DNA of 64,000 bases from 4572-13 sp964594065 (GTDB taxonomy: Bacteria > Planctomycetota > Phycisphaerae > Sedimentisphaerales > Anaerohalosphaeraceae): contig CAZQKX010000011.1 of assembly GCA_964594065.1 (NCBI GenBank), forward strand, positions 11,972-75,971, given 5' to 3'. How positions within the stretch are numbered: the stretch's first letter is position 1; every line of letters begins with the position of its first letter. Position numbers and translations under genes: made by a program. Shown piece after piece: positions 36,882 to 45,917 of this stretch. The notes under the pieces are model-generated. The model was not told the origin of the DNA. It saw nothing but the letters and a program-made list of their open reading frames with translations, and ran no database searches.

Positions 36882-38210
36882 TCAGGATTTATCGGATAGA
36901 TTGTCAGCGTACATTCCGAATCTGTTGCCGTTGATGGGCTGAGTAACCTTATCGACCGGGTATTTTTCTTTTACGGCCTTGATCTGTTCGGCGGTTACGG
37001 GCATGCGCCACTGCTGATACACCCCGGACAAGTCTTTGCCGGCTGCTTTAGACATCACCGCACACATCAGATTGACCTTTTCAACCTTATCTTTGGGCCG
37101 CTTAAGTTTTCTTTTATCAAACTCAACATAAGTGCGATAGAATTGCTTCATGATCTCCCAACCATACCGGCGAACCAGCAGGGAATGAAAACTGTGGATC
37201 TCATCGCTTTTAAGTGTTTCCCATTTTCTTTCACTGTCTGCTACATATCTGATTCCATGGGTCAGAAAATAGGAATCGTTAAATTGACGCCCGGATACTT
37301 TGGGTAGATTTTTTCGGCTGCCGCCTTGCTCCCACAACATAACCAGAAAATCGCCGTTACCGTCAGCAACTTTCTCCCATGCATAAGACAGCTTGATATT
37401 CGCATGAAACTCCGCCCAGTCGCCCGAGGGGATGTACCACCTCCCAATGCGGTCGTCAAAATCATGCCCCAGTTCATGAGTCCAGCCAAAGTTAATGATG
37501 CCGCTGTCATACTCCTTGATCGAACCTCTGACATAGCTTGTGTTCAGAATGATCGGGTTGCCCGCATAGGCCCAGGCAAAGTGCCGTGGGGATTCCCTAA
37601 ACTCTACATTTTTCGCGTCATACGGCCGGTACCCTGTCAATTCGGCCATTGCCTGATAGACGGCATCCATCCCTTTGATGATCGTGTCAATATTATCGAT
37701 GCCTTCATACTGTGATTCCATCAGGTTCAGCGAGACATACTGTCCCTCAACCTTCTTTAACGGCTCCGGCAACGTTGCTTCGGGGATATCCAGGATGTAT
37801 TCCAGTGTTTTTTCTTCTCCGGCAACTTTATAAATCACCGCCCCCTTGATCTGCCCTGTGCCGTCTTCTGACTTTTCGAGCACTGTTGGATTGTACCAGG
37901 CTAATACGCTGTGTTTCTTGCTTTCTTTTGGCTGGACCTCGAATCCGAAGTTATTGGACCACGGTTTCAGCATCACATCATCATTGGCCATCCACTGCAT
38001 TTGACTTTTTACAAATTCAATGGATTCATCGACTTTATTATCAAATTTAAAACGGACTTTACCCCATCCGCTTCTCATCCATCCTTCTTCAGGCCAGATA
38101 TCGACCTTCACCTTAATACTGTCATCTGCAACTTCGATTGCACTGACATGACCGCAGCACAAGACAACGATTGTCAATCCCCAAAACATCAAACTTCTGA
38201 ATTTATTCAT
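36882..38210 (-). CDS. Secreted M60-like zinc metalloprotease
   Basis: The start at 38210 follows GGGATAAAA and gives 442 residues with a signal peptide to ~A24. It also removes an overlap with the next gene upstream. The zinc site HELGH (245-249) in NFGWTHELGHDFDD is followed by GDWAEFHANI with E267 as the third ligand, the gluzincin pattern HExxH...E of M60/enhancin-like peptidases. The N-terminal ~150 residues are beta-rich. M60 enzymes cut O-glycosylated mucin-type proteins. Beside two fucosidase-type genes this could release fucosylated glycans from glycoproteins. It is ~28 bp downstream of a beta-helix gene on the same strand. Confidence 0.75.
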   Translation of the reverse strand: MNKFRSLMFWGLTIVVLCCGHVSAIEVADDSIKVKVDIWPEEGWMRSGWGKVRFKFDNKVDESIEFVKSQMQWMANDDVMLKPWSNNFGFEVQPKESKKHSVLAWYNPTVLEKSEDGTGQIKGAVIYKVAGEEKTLEYILDIPEATLPEPLKKVEGQYVSLNLMESQYEGIDNIDTIIKGMDAVYQAMAELTGYRPYDAKNVEFRESPRHFAWAYAGNPIILNTSYVRGSIKEYDSGIINFGWTHELGHDFDDRIGRWYIPSGDWAEFHANIKLSYAWEKVADGNGDFLVMLWEQGGSRKNLPKVSGRQFNDSYFLTHGIRYVADSERKWETLKSDEIHSFHSLLVRRYGWEIMKQFYRTYVEFDKRKLKRPKDKVEKVNLMCAVMSKAAGKDLSGVYQQWRMPVTAEQIKAVKEKYPVDKVTQPINGNRFGMYADNLSDKS

Positions 38211-38238
38211 TTTTATCCCATGATATTGTTTTTTATGC

Positions 38239-41133
38239 TTAATCAAGCCAGAAAAAAAGGATATCGATCAAATCATTCATATCAATGACACCATCGAGAT
38301 TATAGTCACTTTGAACATGCAGCCAATTATTCGCCAGTTCCCCGGCAACCATCGCTTGAATCGTATACCAGTCGGCCGCGATCAGCACATTGTCGCCCAT
38401 CGTGGTATCATTAGTGGACATAACTGCAAGATGATTGTAATTGTAATTTGCAGCTGTACGGTCATAGGTCTTGACAAGCGTATAAGTCAGAGCATGTTCA
38501 TCCGGCAACCCGCTTGTAACATCAAAAATCCCAATGGACATTCTAAGCTGTGTAGCATTGATCGGATCAATCTTAAAAACAGCTGCATATACCTTATCAG
38601 CTTGCCATGATGGAACAGCTTGATCGCTATATCCATACAGACCGGCAAACTGGCAACCGCTTGTTCTTATTCGTGCTTCCAGTTTTGCGCTATTATTACT
38701 GCCTGTATTCAATGCACATAACCAGCTGCCTCCAGTCCCGGTATACCTGACCAGCGCAGCGACATATATTGTTACATCATCTGTGGCAAAGTTGACAGAT
38801 GAACCAGTCAGTTTCTGGGCAGAACTGTAATCACTAGAAACGCTTCCAATAATCCCTTGAGTTCCCTGGATTGCAGAACTGCTCCCAACAACCATTGAAC
38901 CGCTGGTAAAAAACTGACTCCAACCATCCTGTCCATCCAGGTTGCCAACGCCGAGGTTTTCAAAATCTTCAAAGAAAAGTATATTTTGATGCGGATTGAT
39001 ATCAAGCCAGCCTAAAGCTAAAGCCGAAAAGTCGTTCAGATTCGTTGAAGTTACACAATCACCATAAGGATTCTCGTATGAATTATAGAACGCTGTAAAG
39101 AATGGATTATCCTGCGGGGAGTGGAAATTGTAGATCCCATCGACCGAAACATTCTGAGCCGAATAATTACCAGTTACATTAATATAAACGCCATATTGGC
39201 CCGTCACTATATTATTGAAAGCAAATGTGTTTGTAGCGTGACGAATATTGATTCCATATGGCCCCGTTACGGTATTAGCAACAATAATATTGTTATAACA
39301 CTTGCGAGAACTGTTTGTGTCATACAAAGAGATTCCATTTCCAACAGATCCAGTCATGGAATTACCCACGATAATATTATTTGAAGCTCCCTCTTCAATA
39401 AACACAAATGTTCGGCTATTCTGATGACCCGCACTAAAAAAGGCCGAACACCAGTGAGCGCCAGCGTCGAAATCATAAACGTCGGCAACAAATCCCTCAC
39501 CGTAAGTACTAATACAATGAACGTTGCTACAACCTTGATGGAGCCATACACCGCGATTGGTACTATTACTACCATACAGCTGGCAATCATTAATAAACAC
39601 AGGCGTGGTAAAACCGCTGTGATTCAATGTCCCGATATTATTATCCACCGCATCATGAATGGTTACACCATCGATCAAGGCAACATTGTCTCTGGGGGCA
39701 TAAATACCATATGCACACAAATCCTTACAATCCAGAACACCTCCTGAAAAGGATGTATACCCTGAATTATGCATAAGAATCAACTGGGTACCGCCCGTCG
39801 AGCTACTCTTTGAATAGTGAGCAGGATCACTGTTACGATCCATTTCAGCGCCTTCAGGATAGATCGTACCATTTAAAACAACACACGTGTTGTCAGGAAG
39901 AGATAGACCGGTGTGAATCCCGTCAGCAACAAAAGTACCGTTCATCCAGAGCACGATAACGTCGTTTGGATACTGATTTCGCGCATTATCAAGCGTAGCC
40001 TGAACGCCCGTTGTCGATAGTGGAGTCCCCCCGGATTGGTTCACTGTGATATCATGACGTCCCATCCCTGCAACGATAACAGGATCGTTATGAGGATTGT
40101 CTGCTGTAGGAGGATTAAAATATTTAACAGAGCCGCCGGAAACATCGGAATCGGTCAGATTGGGATTGCGTACGATAATATTGTCGCTGCCGCCCATAAT
40201 AAATTCAGATGCATTATTCATCTGATTATTGAAAAGATGATTTTGTGTACCGTTCAATTTGATACCGGTCGTATTATTCTCAATAACATTCTCAAATACC
40301 AAAACCCGGTCGGTACCGGCTCCCAGTTCAAGCCCAACGGAATTTTGCTCAAGTACATTTTTCGTGACGGATGCTTCTGGGCCATCAATACCAGTCGGCG
40401 AATCAATACGAATGCCGGTTTGATTGCCGGTACATCTATTGTTCAGTATGGTAGCTGTTTGGGAAGCCAGGTCCGATCCATAACTGCCGCAGTTATCGAT
40501 CTCGTTATCCATCAAGACAAAGCGAGCCGAATTTCGGACACGAACGCCGCTGATTCCGGCATCCGAAATCTCACAACGCGTCAGCGAACCGGCATCATCT
40601 AACAGCGAATTGCCGCGGCCGGAATAATCGACACCATAGTTTGTACAGTCGGAAATATTGATATTGTCGATATTCACTTTGCCGCTATTGGACACCAAAA
40701 TACCTGTTTGCGCCGCCCCTCTTCCGTCAAGAACCGCTAAAGCAGTCTGCTCTACCGCCGTAACAGAAACATATTCTGCATTTTCAATATGGATTAAAGC
40801 ACTGCTATTGAAACCTGTCTCGGCAATCATCGTTCCGCATCCCTCAAAGCTCAGGCACGTCTTGGAACCAAGAATTAAGGGCATATCATAAACCTTAATC
40901 CTGCCCCGAAGATGTACGATTAATACCGCATTGGGATGACTGGACCGAGCATCCGCCAATTGTGTTTGCAATTCGGAAACATCACCGTTATAAAAAGTTA
41001 TTTCGTATGTTGACTCGCCGGGATCAGTGATAAAACTCGCTACGGGTCTTTGGAAATATCCCGCTTCTGCTTGGCTAAAACATGACAATATCAAAACAAC
41101 AGCCAAAGCAGACAAAAACTTATTAAATTCCAT
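38239..41133 (-). CDS. Secreted right-handed beta-helix protein with C-terminal jelly-roll and dockerin-like tail
   Basis: The start at 41133 is favoured by GGGGGCG upstream. It gives 964 residues and a signal peptide ending SQAEA. Residues ~30-340 and ~350-680 each read as parallel beta-helix turns (VNIDNINISDCTNYGVDYSG; NSVGLELGAGTDRVLVFENV). A first, weak dockerin-like tail (TNLNDFSALALGWLD) is followed by a ~200-residue jelly-roll module (ILFFEDFENLGVGNLDGQDG) and a second dockerin-like unit, DYNLDGVIDMNDLIDILFFW. Beta-helix folds of this sort are polysaccharide lyases, epimerases or binders. No catalytic motif was recognised. The C-terminal third is nearly the same as that of the next protein upstream. 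Confidence 0.8.
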   Translation of the reverse strand: MEFNKFLSALAVVLILSCFSQAEAGYFQRPVASFITDPGESTYEITFYNGDVSELQTQLADARSSHPNAVLIVHLRGRIKVYDMPLILGSKTCLSFEGCGTMIAETGFNSSALIHIENAEYVSVTAVEQTALAVLDGRGAAQTGILVSNSGKVNIDNINISDCTNYGVDYSGRGNSLLDDAGSLTRCEISDAGISGVRVRNSARFVLMDNEIDNCGSYGSDLASQTATILNNRCTGNQTGIRIDSPTGIDGPEASVTKNVLEQNSVGLELGAGTDRVLVFENVIENNTTGIKLNGTQNHLFNNQMNNASEFIMGGSDNIIVRNPNLTDSDVSGGSVKYFNPPTADNPHNDPVIVAGMGRHDITVNQSGGTPLSTTGVQATLDNARNQYPNDVIVLWMNGTFVADGIHTGLSLPDNTCVVLNGTIYPEGAEMDRNSDPAHYSKSSSTGGTQLILMHNSGYTSFSGGVLDCKDLCAYGIYAPRDNVALIDGVTIHDAVDNNIGTLNHSGFTTPVFINDCQLYGSNSTNRGVWLHQGCSNVHCISTYGEGFVADVYDFDAGAHWCSAFFSAGHQNSRTFVFIEEGASNNIIVGNSMTGSVGNGISLYDTNSSRKCYNNIIVANTVTGPYGINIRHATNTFAFNNIVTGQYGVYINVTGNYSAQNVSVDGIYNFHSPQDNPFFTAFYNSYENPYGDCVTSTNLNDFSALALGWLDINPHQNILFFEDFENLGVGNLDGQDGWSQFFTSGSMVVGSSSAIQGTQGIIGSVSSDYSSAQKLTGSSVNFATDDVTIYVAALVRYTGTGGSWLCALNTGSNNSAKLEARIRTSGCQFAGLYGYSDQAVPSWQADKVYAAVFKIDPINATQLRMSIGIFDVTSGLPDEHALTYTLVKTYDRTAANYNYNHLAVMSTNDTTMGDNVLIAADWYTIQAMVAGELANNWLHVQSDYNLDGVIDMNDLIDILFFWLD

Positions 41134-41423
41134 ATTGAACGCCCCCATTAAAGATTTATACTCTTAACTGACGCTTCCCATATACACGGTTACAAAACAC
41201 GATTAATTCCATAAAACATCGAAAATTGTACCAAAAATCCTATTGTATGGTCAAGAAAATTGCATCCCATGCCCGGTTTTCTTCAAAACTGCCTAAAAAG
41301 GCACATGTTTTTATGATGTACCAACGAAAAACATACACGACAGACACAAGCCATAAAAAGATCCCATTTGAACAAATATGATTATTAATTGAAATACAGG
41401 TTAATATTATTTGTTCTTTATGT

Positions 41424-44400
41424 TTAATCAAGCCAGATAGACAGTATCTCAATCAAATCATTCATATCAATGACGCCGTCCTGGTTAAAGTCAACCTGGC
41501 GGTGCTGCCAGTTATCATCGGCCAGTCCGCCGCTGACCGTATTCTGAATAGTGGACCAATCCGTTGTGATCAGTAAATTGTCACCGATGGTCGTATCATT
41601 AATGGCACCGAATGCAATGTGAGTGTAATTATAATTGGCTAATGTACGATCGTACGTCTTAACAAGCGTATAGGTTAGGGTGTTTTCATCAGGCAAACCA
41701 CTCGTTACATCGAATATACCGATAGACATTTCAAGTTCTGCGGCACTAACAGGATCGATTTTCATAACAGCAGCATAAACATTGTCAGTATGCCATGAAG
41801 TGCTGACGTTTTCACTATAACCATAAAGGCCCGCAAATTGACTTCCATTGCTAGCTATCCTGGCTTCAAGTTTTTGGCCATTATTAGCACCGGTATTTAC
41901 TGCATAGAACCATCGGCCCTCTGCATCAGTATATTTGACCAGGGCCGATACATACAAAATGACATCATCATTCGCAAAGTTAATTGATGACAGTGCCGCC
42001 TTATTCGCGGTGTTCCACCCATTGTCGGTTCCGATTACACCTTTAGAACCCTCGATTGCAGAACTAGCGCCAACAACCATAGAACCGCTGGTAAAGAATT
42101 GTCCCCAGCCATCCTGACCGTCCAGATTTCCATCGTTAAGAGTTTCAAAGTCTTCAAAGAATATTGGACTGAGATAGGGTTGTGTATCCATCCATCCCGA
42201 AGCGATTGCCGCAAAATCGATAAGATTAATATAGCTATCCCCGTTAATATCCCGCGGCAGGCCGACAGTGCTAAACGACCAAAGATCACCGGCGCCCATA
42301 AGCGTATCTTCTGAGTTGTATTCATCAACTGCCCAGTAATAAGTTCTCCCTTGGGATAATGTTGGCACGACCAGAATAGGCTCTATCACTTCACCCATAG
42401 ACGCTTGTAACAGACGATCAATGACTTCCTGTGGGTGTTTGCTCATATACACTTTATGTGACGCTGCGCTTAAAGGCGGAACCCAATATAGTGAATTCAA
42501 ATCCGTTGCAACCCCTTCAGCACCATCAGTAGGGATCGGATAGGTTGCCTTACGCTGCACCTTGCCAGTAGTAAACGACCAAAGATTACCGCTGCTGATG
42601 AGTACGCCTTCTGAGTCGTATTCATCAACTGCCCAGTAATAGGTTTGCTCCTCGGATAATGATGGATCGACCAGGTTAGGCTCTGTCACCTCACCCATAT
42701 ATGCCTGCGGCAGACGATCAATGACTTCCTGAGAGACTGTGCTCACATAAACTTTATGCGATCCAGCGTCTAAAGCCGGAGCCCAATAAAGAGCACTCAG
42801 GCCTACTACAACATCTTCAGCTCCGATGGGAGGAACAGGACGAATTGCCTTTGTAGGATCAAACCGTCCAATAATCTCCCAGGGAATTCGCTTAAAACCC
42901 GGGAGGCCAAACGCGGGCGAATCTTCGCGTAAAGCTAAACAATTCGGTTCATTGTAAAATTTAATATCCCGACTCCAGAGATCTTTATCCAGATCAAGGT
43001 TGCTACCAAGACCGGACCACCAGTTGAATGCATCTGTTGACCAATTATCCATAAATTTGTAATTGTCATATCCGACATTATTACTGATGGTGCAATTTAT
43101 ATTTTTCAACGCCACAGCTGGATCACTATAATCAGCCTGCCAGATTTCGGGGTATTGCAAATACCACGGAGAACCCGGAATGTCGTAATCCATAGCTACT
43201 ATTTTCGCCAGGCGGTCATCCAGGTTCTGTTGTGTGGCTGGAAGGTAACCGGCCGCAAAAGCGGTCGTGGTGCCGACAACAACATTATTATTCCAGGTGC
43301 AATCACGAGCATTGCATACCCATGTGTTATATCCTCTCTGGCCCGTAGTTATTATTTCGCCGTCATAGACAATGTTTCCATCAATGGTCCAGCCGGCAAT
43401 AATACCGTCGAACTGAATTGCACCGAAGCCGTGTCCGAACGGAGGCCCAAAAGATGAATCCATGTTTCGAAAAATATTATGCTTAAAGACAAGACCGCGG
43501 CCGTCCCAGTCTCCATTGCAATAGATCGCAGCAAGTTCTTCTCCCTCGTTCATGACACGGTAAATGTCATTATAGCCAATGTAATGCTCACTGCCATACG
43601 CATAGATACCGGAACCGGGATTTTCATGAATCTCGTTATGAAGAATCTGAACTCCACAGGATGCACCCGGCAGATAGATAGAGGGGCAATACTGGCGTCC
43701 CCACATACCGTTATGATAAAAATGATTGTTGAACAGCACATGATTTGCCTTAATTATTTGTTTTCGGTCCCCGCCGTTTGCATAAACGCCAGTGCCTTCC
43801 GTATTATACACTGCTGAGCTTTTTAAAGTACAATTAAAGCCGTTCATATTGACTGAAGTTTGCATGTTTCTGATCGTACAGTTGTTTATTGTAACATTGT
43901 TACAATTGACCATATGGACACCTGTCCTCATGCTTAACTCAAACGTCAAATCTTCAAAGATAACATTTGACGCGTTTTCCACTAATATAAACTGGCTCCA
44001 TTCCTGGCCCTGGGTTGTAAACAGGATTTCTCCGGTTGCTAAGTCGTCCGGAGGCCAAAGGTATAATATTCCTGTGGTTCGGTCCAGGTACCATTCACCC
44101 GGTATCGTTATTTCTTCGACAAGATTAAATGCTGACCATAGCCAACGGCTGTAACTGCTGTTAAGATACGGCTCATTCGTAATACTGATTTGTTTGCTGG
44201 AGGTGTCAATGGTTGTAATTGGGTCCCGGGTATAAACGTACCCTCTTCCCAGGTACCCTCTTATATGCGCATCCGGCGCAGTCAGCCAGCGGGATGGACG
44301 ATCTCCCGTGTATGTAAATGTTGTACCGTTTACCCGTGTTCCCGTTTCATATTCATATTCACCATCCGGATACCTTGCTATCGTCATACGATCCTGATTG

Positions 44401-45449
44401 AAATATAACCATGGCTTAGGAGTATTTCCTGATAGTTGACCATAGTAAGTAATTCCATGACTTGACAGATCAACTTTAACAATATTACCCTTTGCGCTGT
44501 CATCCAATCGGCTCCATACCGAGTCAGAGGCATCTACAAGTGAAAACCACGATGAATCCAATTGTACACCGCCGATCAAACGAGCTTCTTCGCCCAGATA
44601 ACTTCTGTATGTAATGGGATTGCCGGGTTCACCCGAATCTTCTGACGACAGCTCTGTAAAACTTCCGCTGGTTCCCGGGAAAAAATAGTTTCCCCCACGG
44701 AAATTTACGGTGATGCCATCAACCGGCATCGGATTGAAGTTCAGGACTTTGTGCTGACCATACCCATTATATTCTTCTGTTTGCTGATGTGAAAATATTG
44801 GTGTCGCAGGGATGAGTGTATCATCGGCTGCCATCGCTGTGATTTCAGGTTCACTGAGAACTCTCGTCCAGACATGCACGCCCTTAAGCCGGCCATTAAA
44901 AAAACGATTATCAATAAGTCGGTCAGAGGCCATGTACCAAACATCCGGATCAATCGGACCGGATGGGGGACTTGAATTCGTTGCGGCAAGTGAACCATTG
45001 ACATAAAGTTTATGAATCTGCCCGCTCATCCAGATTCCAACAAGATGAGTCCATTGTCCTGTTGGCACGACATCATCGGCACTGTTAAGTCCATTGGTAT
45101 CCGCACGGAAATCAACTTTACTGCCGTTACCGGTCCCAACAATATTCAAAGCAAAGTAGTCACCAGTTGTTGATATTACACCAATATATCCATCAGATGT
45201 GTTAGGGTAAACCCATGCTGCCAAAGTCAGTTCATCGGCACCATCTGTCGACGTTGTATCAATCCTGATTTCCCGGATTTTATCCCGGGCACCTTCAATC
45301 GTTGCCAAAGGGGCCGCAAATGTTCCATCGGCAGCATCATTGCCATCCGGAGCAACATAAATGTCCATAGCAACAGAAAAAGCCCCCAGATGCAGAATAA
45401 TCAATGCAACTGTAACTAAATATTGTGTTATTGAAATTTTTATATTCAC
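41424..45449 (-). CDS. Giant secreted beta-helix protein with inserted LamG domain, tandem Ig-like repeats and dockerin-like tails
   Basis: GTG start after AGGGGGTTTAA; 1341 residues; signal peptide to ~A27. DIYVAPDGNDAADGTFAAPL (29-48) is the usual opening of a DUF1565-type beta-helix. A LamG domain (~65-212) interrupts it, and the helix resumes at VDGITVNFRGGNYFF (243). The beta-helix runs to ~860 (NNVTINNCTIRNMQTSVNM; LHNEIHENPGSGIYAYGS). Two ~97-residue Ig/fibronectin-like repeats follow, each with TYYWAVDEY. A dockerin-like unit (DINGDSYINLIDF), a jelly-roll module shared with the 38239 gene, and a last dockerin-like unit (DFNQDGVIDMNDL) close the protein. Enzymatic class is unknown. Lyase or glycan-binding roles are possible. 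Confidence 0.82.
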   Translation of the reverse strand: MNIKISITQYLVTVALIILHLGAFSVAMDIYVAPDGNDAADGTFAAPLATIEGARDKIREIRIDTTSTDGADELTLAAWVYPNTSDGYIGVISTTGDYFALNIVGTGNGSKVDFRADTNGLNSADDVVPTGQWTHLVGIWMSGQIHKLYVNGSLAATNSSPPSGPIDPDVWYMASDRLIDNRFFNGRLKGVHVWTRVLSEPEITAMAADDTLIPATPIFSHQQTEEYNGYGQHKVLNFNPMPVDGITVNFRGGNYFFPGTSGSFTELSSEDSGEPGNPITYRSYLGEEARLIGGVQLDSSWFSLVDASDSVWSRLDDSAKGNIVKVDLSSHGITYYGQLSGNTPKPWLYFNQDRMTIARYPDGEYEYETGTRVNGTTFTYTGDRPSRWLTAPDAHIRGYLGRGYVYTRDPITTIDTSSKQISITNEPYLNSSYSRWLWSAFNLVEEITIPGEWYLDRTTGILYLWPPDDLATGEILFTTQGQEWSQFILVENASNVIFEDLTFELSMRTGVHMVNCNNVTINNCTIRNMQTSVNMNGFNCTLKSSAVYNTEGTGVYANGGDRKQIIKANHVLFNNHFYHNGMWGRQYCPSIYLPGASCGVQILHNEIHENPGSGIYAYGSEHYIGYNDIYRVMNEGEELAAIYCNGDWDGRGLVFKHNIFRNMDSSFGPPFGHGFGAIQFDGIIAGWTIDGNIVYDGEIITTGQRGYNTWVCNARDCTWNNNVVVGTTTAFAAGYLPATQQNLDDRLAKIVAMDYDIPGSPWYLQYPEIWQADYSDPAVALKNINCTISNNVGYDNYKFMDNWSTDAFNWWSGLGSNLDLDKDLWSRDIKFYNEPNCLALREDSPAFGLPGFKRIPWEIIGRFDPTKAIRPVPPIGAEDVVVGLSALYWAPALDAGSHKVYVSTVSQEVIDRLPQAYMGEVTEPNLVDPSLSEEQTYYWAVDEYDSEGVLISSGNLWSFTTGKVQRKATYPIPTDGAEGVATDLNSLYWVPPLSAASHKVYMSKHPQEVIDRLLQASMGEVIEPILVVPTLSQGRTYYWAVDEYNSEDTLMGAGDLWSFSTVGLPRDINGDSYINLIDFAAIASGWMDTQPYLSPIFFEDFETLNDGNLDGQDGWGQFFTSGSMVVGASSAIEGSKGVIGTDNGWNTANKAALSSINFANDDVILYVSALVKYTDAEGRWFYAVNTGANNGQKLEARIASNGSQFAGLYGYSENVSTSWHTDNVYAAVMKIDPVSAAELEMSIGIFDVTSGLPDENTLTYTLVKTYDRTLANYNYTHIAFGAINDTTIGDNLLITTDWSTIQNTVSGGLADDNWQHRQVDFNQDGVIDMNDLIEILSIWLD

Positions 45450-45458
45450 TTAAACCCC

Positions 45459-45866
45459 CTAAAGAGATAAATAATTATACCCTGTTATCGTCCATTTTTC
45501 AAGTAATTTGCGTTGTATGCGATTTTTTAATGAAATATTTTTTAACTGACATTCCCCATTAAACTGTTCTATGTGCAGTCGGCAATCAGTGCCGTCAGTG
45601 TTTTCGCGTCCGGTGGTTGCGGCGGTTTCAAGATATGCCTGCCATCGCTGGATGCCGTCTTCCAACGGGAGGTGATTCCAGGAAAGACCGGCTGTATCAT
45701 ACTCTGCGGGCATAAACCCCTGTTCAGCATAGGGTTCCATGTCCCAGTGAAACACGTGCAGCGTGCTCAGACGCGGCAGTATCTGTTTCAGAGAGTCAAC
45801 ACTTTCCTTGCCTGTCACACCATGAGGGGGTTGCCAGGAAAAGGTCACTGCCGGATGGTCAACCAA
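45459..45866 (-). pseudogene. 3' remnant of a sugar phosphate isomerase/epimerase-like TIM-barrel gene
   Basis: The reading VDHPAVTFSWQPPHGV then LPRLSTLHVFHWDMEP and EDGIQRWQAYLETAATTGR resembles the C-terminal half of xylose-isomerase-like TIM-barrel proteins. An in-frame stop lies ~17 codons upstream of the first similar residue and no ATG is available. The N-terminal half is missing, and the last ~45 residues do not look like the family end, which suggests a frameshift. It lies between pheT and the giant beta-helix gene on the same strand. Family placement is from recalled motifs. Confidence 0.55.
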
Positions 45867-45917
45867 CCCGACAAACGGTTGAATGTATTTATTTTTACTC
45901 TACACTTTCTTATCAGG

